This document shows, in pieces, positions 17,426-25,858 of a stretch of DNA of 64,000 nucleotides. Position 1 is the stretch's first letter. Every line of letters begins with the position of its first letter. Source of the stretch: Streptomyces aureus (GTDB lineage Bacteria > Actinomycetota > Actinomycetes > Streptomycetales > Streptomycetaceae); NCBI RefSeq assembly GCF_000725495.1, contig NZ_JNZD01000007.1:124001-188000 (forward strand), read 5' to 3'. A model generated the notes under the pieces. That model made no database searches, was not told the origin of the DNA, and saw only the letters and a list, made by a program, of their open reading frames with translations. Made by a program: the position numbers and the translations under genes.

Positions 17426-17749
17426 ATGTCCGTTTCACAACATCTGGTGGATCTTGCAGCGAGCGGTGACATCGGCACCCTCGTAAACGGGCTGTCCCCG
17501 GACTGGGGCCCCTTCGGGCAGCTGGGCACCACCGGGCGAACCGTGATCCAAGCCCTCATGGCCGGCGTTGTTCTCGTTCTGCTGGGGCGCGCGATCCTCG
17601 GCGCAGTACACCTCAAGGTCGGCGAGGGCCAGCACGACGTAGCCCAGGTCAGCAAGGGTAAGAAAGAGATCGCCGGGAGCCTGGTCGGAGCCTTCGTCGT
17701 CGCTTCGATAGGGACGATCTTCACCATCGTGTACGGGATGGGCATCTGA
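17426..17749 (+). CDS. Small membrane protein of the transfer operon (VirB2/VirB3-like position)
   Basis: This 107-residue protein has two hydrophobic helices: about 40-60 (TVIQALMAGVVLVLLGRAIL) and about 84-104. A short amphipathic N-terminus precedes them and a basic loop with KKEIAGS lies between. The size, topology and place as first gene of a type IV secretion-like operon match pilin-like or VirB3-like small proteins of actinobacterial transfer systems. ATG 17426 is preceded by a GGAAGGGAG-like stretch; the longer frame upstream lacks a good site. It ends 1 bp before the next ATG, so the operon is tight. The exact VirB equivalence cannot be fixed from sequence alone. Confidence 0.65.
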   Translation: MSVSQHLVDLAASGDIGTLVNGLSPDWGPFGQLGTTGRTVIQALMAGVVLVLLGRAILGAVHLKVGEGQHDVAQVSKGKKEIAGSLVGAFVVASIGTIFTIVYGMGI

Positions 17750-17750
17750 G

Positions 17751-18554
17751 ATGGCCCGCCAGAGCGCCCCGCGGAAGGGCACCCGAGTCCTGGTCGAAGA
17801 GACGCCGACGGATCCGACCGGAGGGAAGCCCTGGTGGCGGGGGATGGCCGTCACCGGAGTGATCTTCCTCGCGGTGCTCGTCCTCGCCGTGTCCATGAGT
17901 CTGTCCGGCGGCAGCAGCGGATCCGATTCCGACAGCTCGTCGGACGGCCAGAGCCAGACCGCCCCGGCGAAGCAGAACGGCACCGGAGGAGACACCAAGA
18001 GCACAGCCAAGAAGCTGGTCAGCGGTGTCCCGGTGGGCTATTCCCACAACCAGGCCGGTGCCGTGCAGGCCGCGGTGAACTATCAGGTGGCCCGGTCGTC
18101 CGCCGCGTATTTCACCGATGAGAAGGTCCGCCACCAGACCCTCACCGCGATGATGACCAGCCAGGCGCTGGACCGGCAGATCCGCAACGACGACACCGGG
18201 ATGCAGCAGGTCCTCACATCCCTGGGCGTCACCAGCGGCAACGAGGACGAACTAGTCGCACGCGGTGCGGCGATGGGCACGCGGGTCACCACGTACACCG
18301 ATCAGGTGGCCACCGTCGAGGTGTGGATGACCGGACTCGTCGGCCTCACGGACAACAACGCTCCGATGCCCGTCTCCGCGTCGTGGACCACGTACACGCT
18401 GACGCTGCAGTGGCAGTCCGGTGACTGGAAGCTGTCCGCGATCACGTCCGTCAACGGTCCGACCCCCTTGGACGCCGGAAGCGACAGCCCCACCAGCGTC
18501 GACGAGTTCCGCACGGCAGATCGGGAGTTCAATGCGCCCCCGTATGTCGGCTGA
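17751..18554 (+). CDS. VirB8/TcpC-like transfer protein
   Basis: This 267-residue bitopic membrane protein has one transmembrane helix at about 32-50 (AVTGVIFLAVLVLAV), a Ser/Asp/Gly-rich linker (about 52-90) and an extracellular domain (about 100-255). The latter has the alternating strands and helices of NTF2-like folds (TTYTDQVATVEVWMTG ... TYTLTLQWQSGDWKLSAI). Such a layout is typical of VirB8 and TcpC, which scaffold the secretion channel. ATG 17751 follows the upstream stop by one base. It overlaps the next start at 18532, so the genes are coupled. The family call rests on topology, strand pattern and context. Confidence 0.72.
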   Translation: MARQSAPRKGTRVLVEETPTDPTGGKPWWRGMAVTGVIFLAVLVLAVSMSLSGGSSGSDSDSSSDGQSQTAPAKQNGTGGDTKSTAKKLVSGVPVGYSHNQAGAVQAAVNYQVARSSAAYFTDEKVRHQTLTAMMTSQALDRQIRNDDTGMQQVLTSLGVTSGNEDELVARGAAMGTRVTTYTDQVATVEVWMTGLVGLTDNNAPMPVSASWTTYTLTLQWQSGDWKLSAITSVNGPTPLDAGSDSPTSVDEFRTADREFNAPPYVG

Positions 18555-20097
18555 GGCCCAGCAGCGGGTGCGGACCCGGCTCGTCTGGATCACCGGCCTG
18601 ACCGCCACGCTCAGCATCATGCTCGCCCCGGGCCAGGCCCAGGCGAACGACTTCTCTGACTGGTCCTGCAAGAACATCCCGTTCGCGGACAAGGTCTGCA
18701 ACGTCGTCGAGAAGACGAACCAGGCGATCGACTTCGCGAGCGACCCCATGGGGTACATCGCCCAGTTCTTCAACAACGCCGTGACCAGCATCTTCACCCA
18801 GATGATGAAGGCCTTGGGCTCGACCACGCGGATCGACTGGCAAGACCCCGGGTTCCTCAGGACCTACACCATGGCCTTCGCCGCCTCCACGGTGCTGACC
18901 GTAATCCTGTGGCTGGTCGCCGTGGCCAAGAGGGCGATTCAGGGGGTGCAGCCGCTCCAGGCGCTCGGGGAGTCGATCGGCTTCCTCCTCATGTCGGTAC
19001 TGGTCTCCGCCTTCGCGCCGCTGGCGGTCGCCTACACCGTGCGGGTCTTCGACGAGGCTGCGGAGGCGATGCTCAAGCCGGTGGCGGGAGACGCCGCCGA
19101 CATGGTCGTCACCGTCACGACGGCGATGCTCGCGCTGATGCAGATCCCCGGCGGCGCGATCATCGTGATCTTCTTCTCCCTGGCACTGCTGTCGGCCGTG
19201 GCTGGCGTGTGGCTGGAGCTCATCGTCCGCAACGCGCTGATCCTGTCGGGCTTGGTGTTCGGTCCGACCGTGTTCAGCGGACTGGTCGACCGTGACCTGT
19301 GGGGGCACACCAAACGCTGGTGCGGCGTGATGGTCGCGATCATCGCCTCGAAGTACGTCACCTTCACCGTCCTCGCGCTCGCCACGGGCACGCTCGCCTC
19401 CGACTCCCCGAATCCCAGCCTCGCGCAGTCCTTCGCCACGGTCTTCACCGCGCTCGCGCTGCTGTTCCTCGCCCTCTACATGCCCTTCCAGCTCTCGAAG
19501 TTCTTGCCCGCGTTCGGGGACGAGGTGCGCGACATGTACGCGGCCCGCGACGACCTCAAGGGCCGGGCCAAGAACGTCGGCAGCCAGATGGGCGACTCCT
19601 ACGGAGAACTCAAGTCGCGCATGGGCGGCGGCGGTGGTGACGGTGGCGGATCCGGCGACGACGGAGACGGCGACGGCGGGGAGGCCGAGGCTGCGGACGG
19701 CGATGCCCTGAGCGGTGGAGGCGGCGAGGAGGCCGCCGAGGCGGGGGCGGCCGAGGGAGCAGCTGCTGCGACCGGTGTGGGTGCGGCGGCCGTGGCCGCG
19801 AAGGAGGGGGTCGACGAGACCAAGGGCGAGGCCGAAGCGTCAGTGGAGCGCGGTGTCGACGGGGCAACCGCCGGTCTCGACTCCGATGGTTCCTCGGCTG
19901 CTTCGTCGGCGGGCGGCGACTCCGACAGCGGCGGCGGTCACACCTCTGGCGGGGCTCCCGGAAGAGCTCCCGATGCCGCAGTCCCGGACAGCGTGACGGC
20001 CGGCGGGGGGCCGGTGGATGAGGCAGGCCCGCAGTCCTGGCCGCCGGAGCCCCCGGACGAGCCGGAACCGCCGCCGCCGGACGAGGAGATGCGCTGA
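18532..20097 (+). CDS. VirB6/TrbL-like polytopic membrane protein
   Basis: This 521-residue protein begins with a signal-like helix (about 14-34, ending APGQAQA) and an ectodomain with paired cysteines. At least six hydrophobic helices follow between about 105 and 325, then a long acidic Gly/Asp/Ala-rich tail (about 360-521) that is probably cytosolic and disordered. This is the layout of the VirB6/TrbL channel component. ATG 18532 is chosen because GGGAG lies 4 nt upstream and it overlaps the previous stop by 23 bp; the in-frame ATG 18544 is the alternative. The low-complexity tail (GGGGGDGGGSGDDGDGDGG) is unusual for VirB6 and may contact other components. Confidence 0.75.
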   Translation: MRPRMSAEAQQRVRTRLVWITGLTATLSIMLAPGQAQANDFSDWSCKNIPFADKVCNVVEKTNQAIDFASDPMGYIAQFFNNAVTSIFTQMMKALGSTTRIDWQDPGFLRTYTMAFAASTVLTVILWLVAVAKRAIQGVQPLQALGESIGFLLMSVLVSAFAPLAVAYTVRVFDEAAEAMLKPVAGDAADMVVTVTTAMLALMQIPGGAIIVIFFSLALLSAVAGVWLELIVRNALILSGLVFGPTVFSGLVDRDLWGHTKRWCGVMVAIIASKYVTFTVLALATGTLASDSPNPSLAQSFATVFTALALLFLALYMPFQLSKFLPAFGDEVRDMYAARDDLKGRAKNVGSQMGDSYGELKSRMGGGGGDGGGSGDDGDGDGGEAEAADGDALSGGGGEEAAEAGAAEGAAAATGVGAAAVAAKEGVDETKGEAEASVERGVDGATAGLDSDGSSAASSAGGDSDSGGGHTSGGAPGRAPDAAVPDSVTAGGGPVDEAGPQSWPPEPPDEPEPPPPDEEMR

Positions 20098-20131
20098 TGC
20101 CCGTCCCGTCGCACGACGCCCAGGAGTAGTT

Positions 20132-21631
20132 GTGGCCCGTACCTTCACCTATCCGCGGCCGAGGCCGCGAGGCCTGCTCGGCCGCAAGCTCGAAGCCGAT
20201 GAGCAGCTCGTCTTGGGGGCGGGCTTCGTCGGCGGACTCCTCGCTGCTGGGATCCTCGGCGGCATCCTGCTGAAGATCGTCGGCTTCGTGCTGATCGCGG
20301 GCACCTGTGCCTGGGCCACTCTGGCGCCGCACAAGGGACGCACCTACGTCCGGTGGTTCGAGATCAACCGGACCTACAAGAAGCTGCTGCGCGACGGCTC
20401 ACTGCTGTACAAGTCCCGGGCGCCGTACGCCGGCCGGTACGCCGACGGCCGCCGCGTCCCGATCGATGTCCCGGTCGGCGTGCCCCGGAACATGCAGTGG
20501 ATCACGGCTCGCACCGCGTTCGGGGGGATCGCGATCGTGCTGCAGCCAGACGAGCTGATGTTCACGGCCGCCGTCGAGGTCGAGGGCCTGCGCGACTTCG
20601 GCAGCCTGGACACCGCCGACAAAGAGTCCCTGATCCGGGCTTATGAGCACCTGCTGAAGACCACGGCCGACAGCGGCGGGCGGATCTGCCGCCTTCAGTG
20701 GATCAGCAGGGTCATCCCCACCGACCCCAACGCCCACGCCCGGGACGCCGCTGAGCGCCGGGACAAGAACAGCCCGATGGCGCTGCAGCAGTCGTACGAG
20801 GAGCTGATCCGGCGCGTCGCCGTCACCGCGGAGGACCGCCGGCTGCTGCTTGTGGTGGGGATCCCCTACACCCCGGACCTGGTCGCCGAGGCCCGCCGCT
20901 ACACCACCCTCCACGAGGGCTACGCGATCACGCTCGGGCAGGAGATCGAGAGCTTCATCCGGACGCTGGGGCGCGGACAGCTGCGCCACGTCCGCAACCT
21001 CGACGAAGCCGGCCTGGCCTCCTACCTGCACCACTCCTACGACCCAAGTCACTGGATCGACGACACCGCCGGGATGGACCGGGTCACCTGCTGGCCCGCC
21101 GTACTCGATGCCCGCAACAAGAAGTACATGGCCTCCCGCAGCTGGGAGACCGCCGAGGACAACTGGTACTCGATGACCGCCTGGGTGAAGGAACTTCCCG
21201 TCCTCCCGGTCGGCATCAACTTCCTCGCGCCCGTCCTGCTCTACATAGAGGGAATCATCCTGTCGGTGTCCGTGGTCATGGACCTCGTCAGCACGGACCA
21301 GGCGATCACCGAGGCGATGGCGGACGCCACGAACGAGCTGGGCCAGGCGGACAAGAAGGCCGGTCGCATTGAGGACCCGCGGGAGCAGAAGGCCCAGAGC
21401 GCCTCGATCCGCACCATGCGTGATATCGCCGACGGCGCGGCGGGCACGCGGCTCACGGCCTGGATCACCGTCACCTCGCCCACCCTCGACGCCCTGCGCC
21501 GGGATGCCGACACGGTCCGCGCCGGCGCCACCCGCGCCGGACTGCGCATGGAGTGGTGCGACGCCGAGCACCACCGGGCCTTCGCCAACACCCTGCCCTT
21601 CACCGCCGGACTGCTGAAGGAAGGGCGGTAG
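20132..21631 (+). CDS. SCO6880-like integral membrane transfer protein
   Basis: This 499-residue protein resembles the SCO6880 family found beside VirB4-type ATPases in Streptomyces transfer clusters. The N-terminus carries basic residues (RPRPRGLLGRKLEADEQ) and two close hydrophobic helices (about 27-65, PrgI-like). A large soluble domain (about 75-380) resembles the N-terminal part of VirB4. Another hydrophobic stretch (about 365-395) and a helical end follow. The GTG start at 20132 has AGGAG with 5 nt spacing. Together with the next gene it may form a split VirB4: this part provides the membrane and N-terminal region, the next the ATPase. The stop lies 2 bases before the ATPase start. Confidence 0.7.
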   Translation: MARTFTYPRPRPRGLLGRKLEADEQLVLGAGFVGGLLAAGILGGILLKIVGFVLIAGTCAWATLAPHKGRTYVRWFEINRTYKKLLRDGSLLYKSRAPYAGRYADGRRVPIDVPVGVPRNMQWITARTAFGGIAIVLQPDELMFTAAVEVEGLRDFGSLDTADKESLIRAYEHLLKTTADSGGRICRLQWISRVIPTDPNAHARDAAERRDKNSPMALQQSYEELIRRVAVTAEDRRLLLVVGIPYTPDLVAEARRYTTLHEGYAITLGQEIESFIRTLGRGQLRHVRNLDEAGLASYLHHSYDPSHWIDDTAGMDRVTCWPAVLDARNKKYMASRSWETAEDNWYSMTAWVKELPVLPVGINFLAPVLLYIEGIILSVSVVMDLVSTDQAITEAMADATNELGQADKKAGRIEDPREQKAQSASIRTMRDIADGAAGTRLTAWITVTSPTLDALRRDADTVRAGATRAGLRMEWCDAEHHRAFANTLPFTAGLLKEGR

Positions 21632-21633
21632 CG

Positions 21634-23010
21634 ATGCTGGAGATGCTGCGGCGCCAGACGCAGACCCGGCGACGGGCCGTCCGCTCGACCACCAGCCACG
21701 CCTGCGGTCTCTACCCGGCGGTCGGCGCGGCCAGCATGGACCCCCGCGGCGTGATCATCGGCCGGGAGGCCTACAGCGGCAAGGCCTACATCTACGACCC
21801 CTTCGTCCTCTATAACCCGCAGGCCCGTGTCCGGCTCGCCAGCGGGCACGCACTGATCCTGGGAAAGAGCGGATACGGCAAGTCCGCGCTGGAGAAGACC
21901 TACGTCCTGCGCCAACTGCGCTTCAAAGACCGCAATTTCGCGATCCTGGACGCGCAGGGCGAGGACGGAGCGGGCGAATGGGACGGCATCGCCCGGCAGT
22001 TGGGCATCACGCCGATCCGTCTCGTCTACGGCGCCGGGGACGCGGGCGAAGGGGTGCGGATCAACCCGCTCGACGGCCGCATCCCTGCCGAGCACCAGTT
22101 CAAGCTGCTCCTGTCCATGATGGAGATCCTCACCGGCACGCTCACCTCGCAGACGAAGTTCGCCCTGGCCGAGGCCCACAAAGCGGCGACCGCCGCCGCC
22201 CGCAAGCAGCAGCGCGTGGCGATCCTCTCCGATGTCCTGGACGCGCTCACCGCACCGCAGTCGGCCCTCCTCGGGCAACAGCCAGTCACCCCCGAGGAGT
22301 TGACGGAGTGGGGCCAGCCGGCAGCCCTGGCCCTGGACTCGCTGTGCAACCCCAGCCGGGACCTGGCGGGCATGTTCGACGGACCGACGACCGAAGGGAT
22401 CGACCTCGACGCCCGGTTGATCATCTTCGATCTGACGAAGCTGCCGCGCGAGGGCGAGGCCATGCCGCTGCTGATGGCGGTCATCGGACCCTGGCTGAGG
22501 TTCGGATGGATCAAGCCGGACGACCGGATCAAAAGGACTCTGATCGTCGAGGAGGCCTGGCACATCCTCTCCCACCGGCCGGTCGCGCGGCTCTTCGAGG
22601 AACTGGTCCGCTACGGCCGACGCCTGGGACTGTCCTTCTGGGCGGTACTGCACCACCTCGGGGATCTGCTGCTGGAACAGGCCCCGGAAGCGGCGGCCAT
22701 CCTGAAATTGACGGCAACCCGGGTCCTCTACCACATGGACCGGGACGAGGCCGAGACCACCGCCGACTACCTGGGACTTCCCGACTGGGCGCGCAAGGCG
22801 CTGGCGGACGGGTCCAACGTGTGTGCGCCCGGACGGGCCATCTGGCAGGTGGGCTCGCGGGTCAACCTCGTGGAGCATATCCGGACAAAGTTGGAGATTC
22901 GTCTTACGGACACCAACCGCCGGATGTCCGAGGGCCCGCGCGAGTCCGCAGACCCCCACGGCCATGCCTCGGCTCCGATTATCCCCCTTCGTAAGGGGGC
23001 TGCGGCATGA
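21634..23010 (+). CDS. VirB4-like transfer ATPase
   Basis: This 458-residue cytoplasmic P-loop ATPase should power type IV secretion. Walker A is GKSGYGKSA at about 77-85 and Walker B is LIVEEAWHIL near 304. The segment RYGRRLGLSFWAVLHHLGDLL and the later TRVLYHMDRDEAE match the VirB4/TraC helicase-like core. It is shorter than a standard VirB4 (about 800 residues) because the N-terminal domain seems to be supplied by the previous gene. ATG 21634 follows AAGGAAGGG. Its stop overlaps the next ATG (ATGA at 23007-23010). Confidence 0.85.
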   Translation: MLEMLRRQTQTRRRAVRSTTSHACGLYPAVGAASMDPRGVIIGREAYSGKAYIYDPFVLYNPQARVRLASGHALILGKSGYGKSALEKTYVLRQLRFKDRNFAILDAQGEDGAGEWDGIARQLGITPIRLVYGAGDAGEGVRINPLDGRIPAEHQFKLLLSMMEILTGTLTSQTKFALAEAHKAATAAARKQQRVAILSDVLDALTAPQSALLGQQPVTPEELTEWGQPAALALDSLCNPSRDLAGMFDGPTTEGIDLDARLIIFDLTKLPREGEAMPLLMAVIGPWLRFGWIKPDDRIKRTLIVEEAWHILSHRPVARLFEELVRYGRRLGLSFWAVLHHLGDLLLEQAPEAAAILKLTATRVLYHMDRDEAETTADYLGLPDWARKALADGSNVCAPGRAIWQVGSRVNLVEHIRTKLEIRLTDTNRRMSEGPRESADPHGHASAPIIPLRKGAAA

Positions 23011-24824
23011 TGCCGAAAGCGGCCACCCCGAAGACCGCGGCACGCCTGCGCCTCGGGCGCGACACCGTGTGGATCATCCCGCTGATCGCGGCGTTCGCGC
23101 TCACTGCACTGCTGTGGCTGACCGCGCTGGTGTCCGGAGCCCTGGCTCACGGACGGCCCGCGTCCATCACCTGGGACTCGGCGGGCAAGGCGGTCACCGC
23201 GGTCTTCCGGCATCCCGGTGACCCCGCCGCGGCCTGGCCGCGGGACGCGGGTGTGGCCGGTCCCTTCGTGTTCTGGCCCACCTTCCTCGTGCTGCTCGCC
23301 GCAGCCGTGTGGGGCACGTGGAAGACGTACTGGTGGTGGAAGCACCGGGGTGCCGACGGCGCCGACGGGATGGCCACCCGGGCCCAGCTGGAGAAGGCCA
23401 TGGGCGAACCGCAGGCCCTGTCCCGCGCAGGGTCCCTGCGTCCCACGCTCGCCGAACAGAACCCCAAGACCATCACCATCCGCGACGTCGCCGTCTACAT
23501 CGGAAGCGCCGACCCCACGGACATCCCTCTGTGGATCACGATCGAGGAATCGATGATCCTGGTCGCCCCGCCGCGCGAGGGAAAGACCTCCCAGATCATC
23601 CTCCCGGAAATCCTCGAATTCCGCGGAACGGTCCTCGCCACCAGCAGCAAGACCGACGTCCTCTACAACACGGCACTTCTGCGGCAAGAACACGGTCCCG
23701 TCTGGGTTCTGGACCCGACTGGACTGTCCGGCTGGCCGAATCAGCTGCGCTGGCCCTTGACCGCAGGATGCGAGGAGTACCAGGTCGCGCGAAAACGGGC
23801 CGAGACCCTCGCGGCAACCACCAAAAGCGAAGAAGGGACAAAGAATGGCGGTTATTTCGCGCTCAACGCGAAAACCCTTATTACCTGCTGGCTGCATGCC
23901 GCAGCCCTGCACAAGCGTCCGGTTCTCGACGTGCTGGCATGGGCGACGGACCCGGACAACCGCGAGGCGGTCGACCTGCTGGCGGCCAAGGGCAAGCACC
24001 TCCTCGCCGCCGCGCTGGCCGGTCAGCACGCGGCGGCCGAGGAGGAACGTTCCGCCACCTGGAGGACTGCGGAGCAGAGTTTCATCGCGCTCTACGACGA
24101 GAAGGTCGCTGAGATCTTCGCCCCCCAGGGGGACGTGGAGGTCTTCGACATCGAGACCTACCTCCGGCAGTCCGGAACCCTGTTCCTGATCGGCGAGGAC
24201 GAAGAAGGAAGCGCCTTGGCGCCGCTGAACGCAGCCTTCGCCAAAGCGATGTTCGACACCGCCAAGAGGGTTGCCGCCCGCAGCCCCAACGGCCGTCTCC
24301 CGATTCCGCTCGGCTGTTTCCTGGACGAGCTGGCCAACGTCGCGCCATTGCCGGAAATACCGAGTCTGATGAGCGTCAGCGGCTCGCAGAACATTTTCAT
24401 CATGGCCGTGCTCCAGGGCTATGCCCAGGCCGAGGAGCGCTGGGGCGCCCTGGGCGTCCGGAAAATGTTCGCCAGCGGCACCGTGAAGGTTTTCCTGGGC
24501 GGTATCTCGGATCCCGAGGAACTGAAGTCCTACAGCTCTCTCGCCGGTGAATTCGACGAGGACGTGGAGACCGTCTCCGACGACGGGGACCGGGTCTCGG
24601 TATCCACGTCGGTCCGCCGCCGGGCGGTCGTCGAGCCGGCCACGATCCGGATGATCCCGGAACGCGGCGGGATGGTGTTCCACCGCCGCACCCCCGCCAC
24701 CCTCGTGACGTTCGTCCGGGCCCACGAGGGGACGCGGGCGGCCGAGATCAAAGACGCCACGCGCCGGGCGCACGAGATGGTCGAGGACCGCGTCCGCCTG
24801 GAGAAGGCGGGCGGCCATGGCTAG
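23007..24824 (+). CDS. VirD4/TraG-like coupling ATPase
   Basis: This 605-residue protein is the likely type IV coupling protein, which passes DNA or protein substrate to the channel. Two N-terminal membrane helices (about 24-48 and 88-108) anchor it. Walker A is APPREGKTSQ near 188-197 and Walker B is CFLDELANVAPL near 435. The downstream block SGSQNIFIMAVLQGYAQAEERWG matches the TraM-recognition region. The length and order are normal for the family. ATG 23007 overlaps the VirB4 stop, and the stop overlaps the DUF4913 gene at 24817. No relaxase was found nearby, so the substrate-processing enzyme must be elsewhere or unrecognised. Confidence 0.87.
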   Translation: MMPKAATPKTAARLRLGRDTVWIIPLIAAFALTALLWLTALVSGALAHGRPASITWDSAGKAVTAVFRHPGDPAAAWPRDAGVAGPFVFWPTFLVLLAAAVWGTWKTYWWWKHRGADGADGMATRAQLEKAMGEPQALSRAGSLRPTLAEQNPKTITIRDVAVYIGSADPTDIPLWITIEESMILVAPPREGKTSQIILPEILEFRGTVLATSSKTDVLYNTALLRQEHGPVWVLDPTGLSGWPNQLRWPLTAGCEEYQVARKRAETLAATTKSEEGTKNGGYFALNAKTLITCWLHAAALHKRPVLDVLAWATDPDNREAVDLLAAKGKHLLAAALAGQHAAAEEERSATWRTAEQSFIALYDEKVAEIFAPQGDVEVFDIETYLRQSGTLFLIGEDEEGSALAPLNAAFAKAMFDTAKRVAARSPNGRLPIPLGCFLDELANVAPLPEIPSLMSVSGSQNIFIMAVLQGYAQAEERWGALGVRKMFASGTVKVFLGGISDPEELKSYSSLAGEFDEDVETVSDDGDRVSVSTSVRRRAVVEPATIRMIPERGGMVFHRRTPATLVTFVRAHEGTRAAEIKDATRRAHEMVEDRVRLEKAGGHG

Positions 24825-25425
24825 CGGCTTCGATGACATCTTCGCCGAACTCACCAACATCAACGCAGAGCAGGTACTCCTCAGCGAGCGCGTCAAGTTG
24901 CTGGAGGAGCAACTGTCGGTCACCGGCACGTCCGGCAGCGGGGACACGGACGGCGAGCGGGAGCGCCCGGCCGGCGAGCCGGTGCGGTGGCAGGAACTCG
25001 ACGCCGAGCAACACGCCGTGCTCTGGCCGCAGTTCGTGTCCTGGGTGATCTGGGCGGCCGACCGTTACGAGATGACCACCGATCAATTGCCGCGCCAGTG
25101 CTGGTGGAAACACGGCGCGGTCGTCGAGGAACTCACCGCCCTGTGGACCTCCCACGAGTCGGCGTACGCGAGCGGGGAGGACGGCGGCTCGGCGCCCTAC
25201 CTGTGGCAGGACGCCCTGGCCCGTGCCCTGGAGCGCATGGGCCGGTTCTGGCTCGGCTCCTGCCGCAACGGCCAGCACAAGGCCCGGCACCGCGATGCCG
25301 TCTGGAGCGGCGATGCCGACTACCTGGCCCTCCTCCTGGCCGCCGGAGACCGCGAGACCGACGGCAATCCACCCGGGCCGAGCCACGCGAAGCCGTCGGA
25401 AGACGACGAGGACAGCGACGGATGA
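24817..25425 (+). CDS. DUF4913 domain protein
   Basis: This 202-residue cytoplasmic protein has an N-terminal coiled-coil-like stretch (about 5-32), an acidic linker and a DUF4913 domain at about 50-150. Characteristic residues include VRWQELD, WVIWAADRYEM, CWWKHGAVVEELTALW and PYLWQDAL. DUF4913 proteins are common on actinobacterial conjugative elements next to VirD4-like genes; their function is unknown. The ATG overlaps the end of the coupling protein gene. The C-terminal tail is acidic and probably disordered. Confidence 0.75.
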   Translation: MASGFDDIFAELTNINAEQVLLSERVKLLEEQLSVTGTSGSGDTDGERERPAGEPVRWQELDAEQHAVLWPQFVSWVIWAADRYEMTTDQLPRQCWWKHGAVVEELTALWTSHESAYASGEDGGSAPYLWQDALARALERMGRFWLGSCRNGQHKARHRDAVWSGDADYLALLLAAGDRETDGNPPGPSHAKPSEDDEDSDG

Positions 25426-25447
25426 CGACACCACACAGGAGCCCGCG

Positions 25448-25777
25448 ATGATCATGAACAGGTACGGGCGCGCCGCCTTCACCCACTGGCGAGAGCATCT
25501 GCCACACCGGTACGGGACGCTGCCGGATCCCCTGGCCTACTTCACCCAGCTCGGGATCGCGGCCGAGCGGCAGGCCGGGGAACTACGCGACGCGATGGTC
25601 CTCGCCGGAACGCCCGCCGACGGCGAGACCGAAGAACGGCGGTCCCACCGGATCGCCTCCGTCGGAGACGAAGCCGACCGGATCGTCCTCCACGAGTTGA
25701 CACGCCCACCCGCCGCCGCGTTCCCGGACGGCACCATGCCCGTCCGCGTCATCGCCGTGCCGTCGTCCCCCTCCTAG
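25448..25777 (+). CDS. TnpW-like small mobile-element protein (copy 1)
   Basis: This 109-residue protein starts MIMNRYGRAAFTHWREHLP and continues with a helical charged segment. It resembles short actinobacterial mobile-element proteins that I recall as sometimes annotated TnpW; no function is established. ATG 25448 has CAGGAG 6 nt upstream; the ATG 25454 two codons on is an alternative. A second relative lies at 26067-26339. The shared pattern is MNRYG....HW..H.P...G.L..P..(F/Y)F..LG, so the two are paralogues. It lies 22 bp after the DUF4913 gene. Confidence 0.65.
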   Translation: MIMNRYGRAAFTHWREHLPHRYGTLPDPLAYFTQLGIAAERQAGELRDAMVLAGTPADGETEERRSHRIASVGDEADRIVLHELTRPPAAAFPDGTMPVRVIAVPSSPS

Positions 25778-25858
25778 CCACCGGCCCGCCAGCCGCACGC
25801 ACCCCGCGTCTCTGGGCCCCCATCCACGCATCTGCCTTTCGCACCCTGGGAGCAGGCG

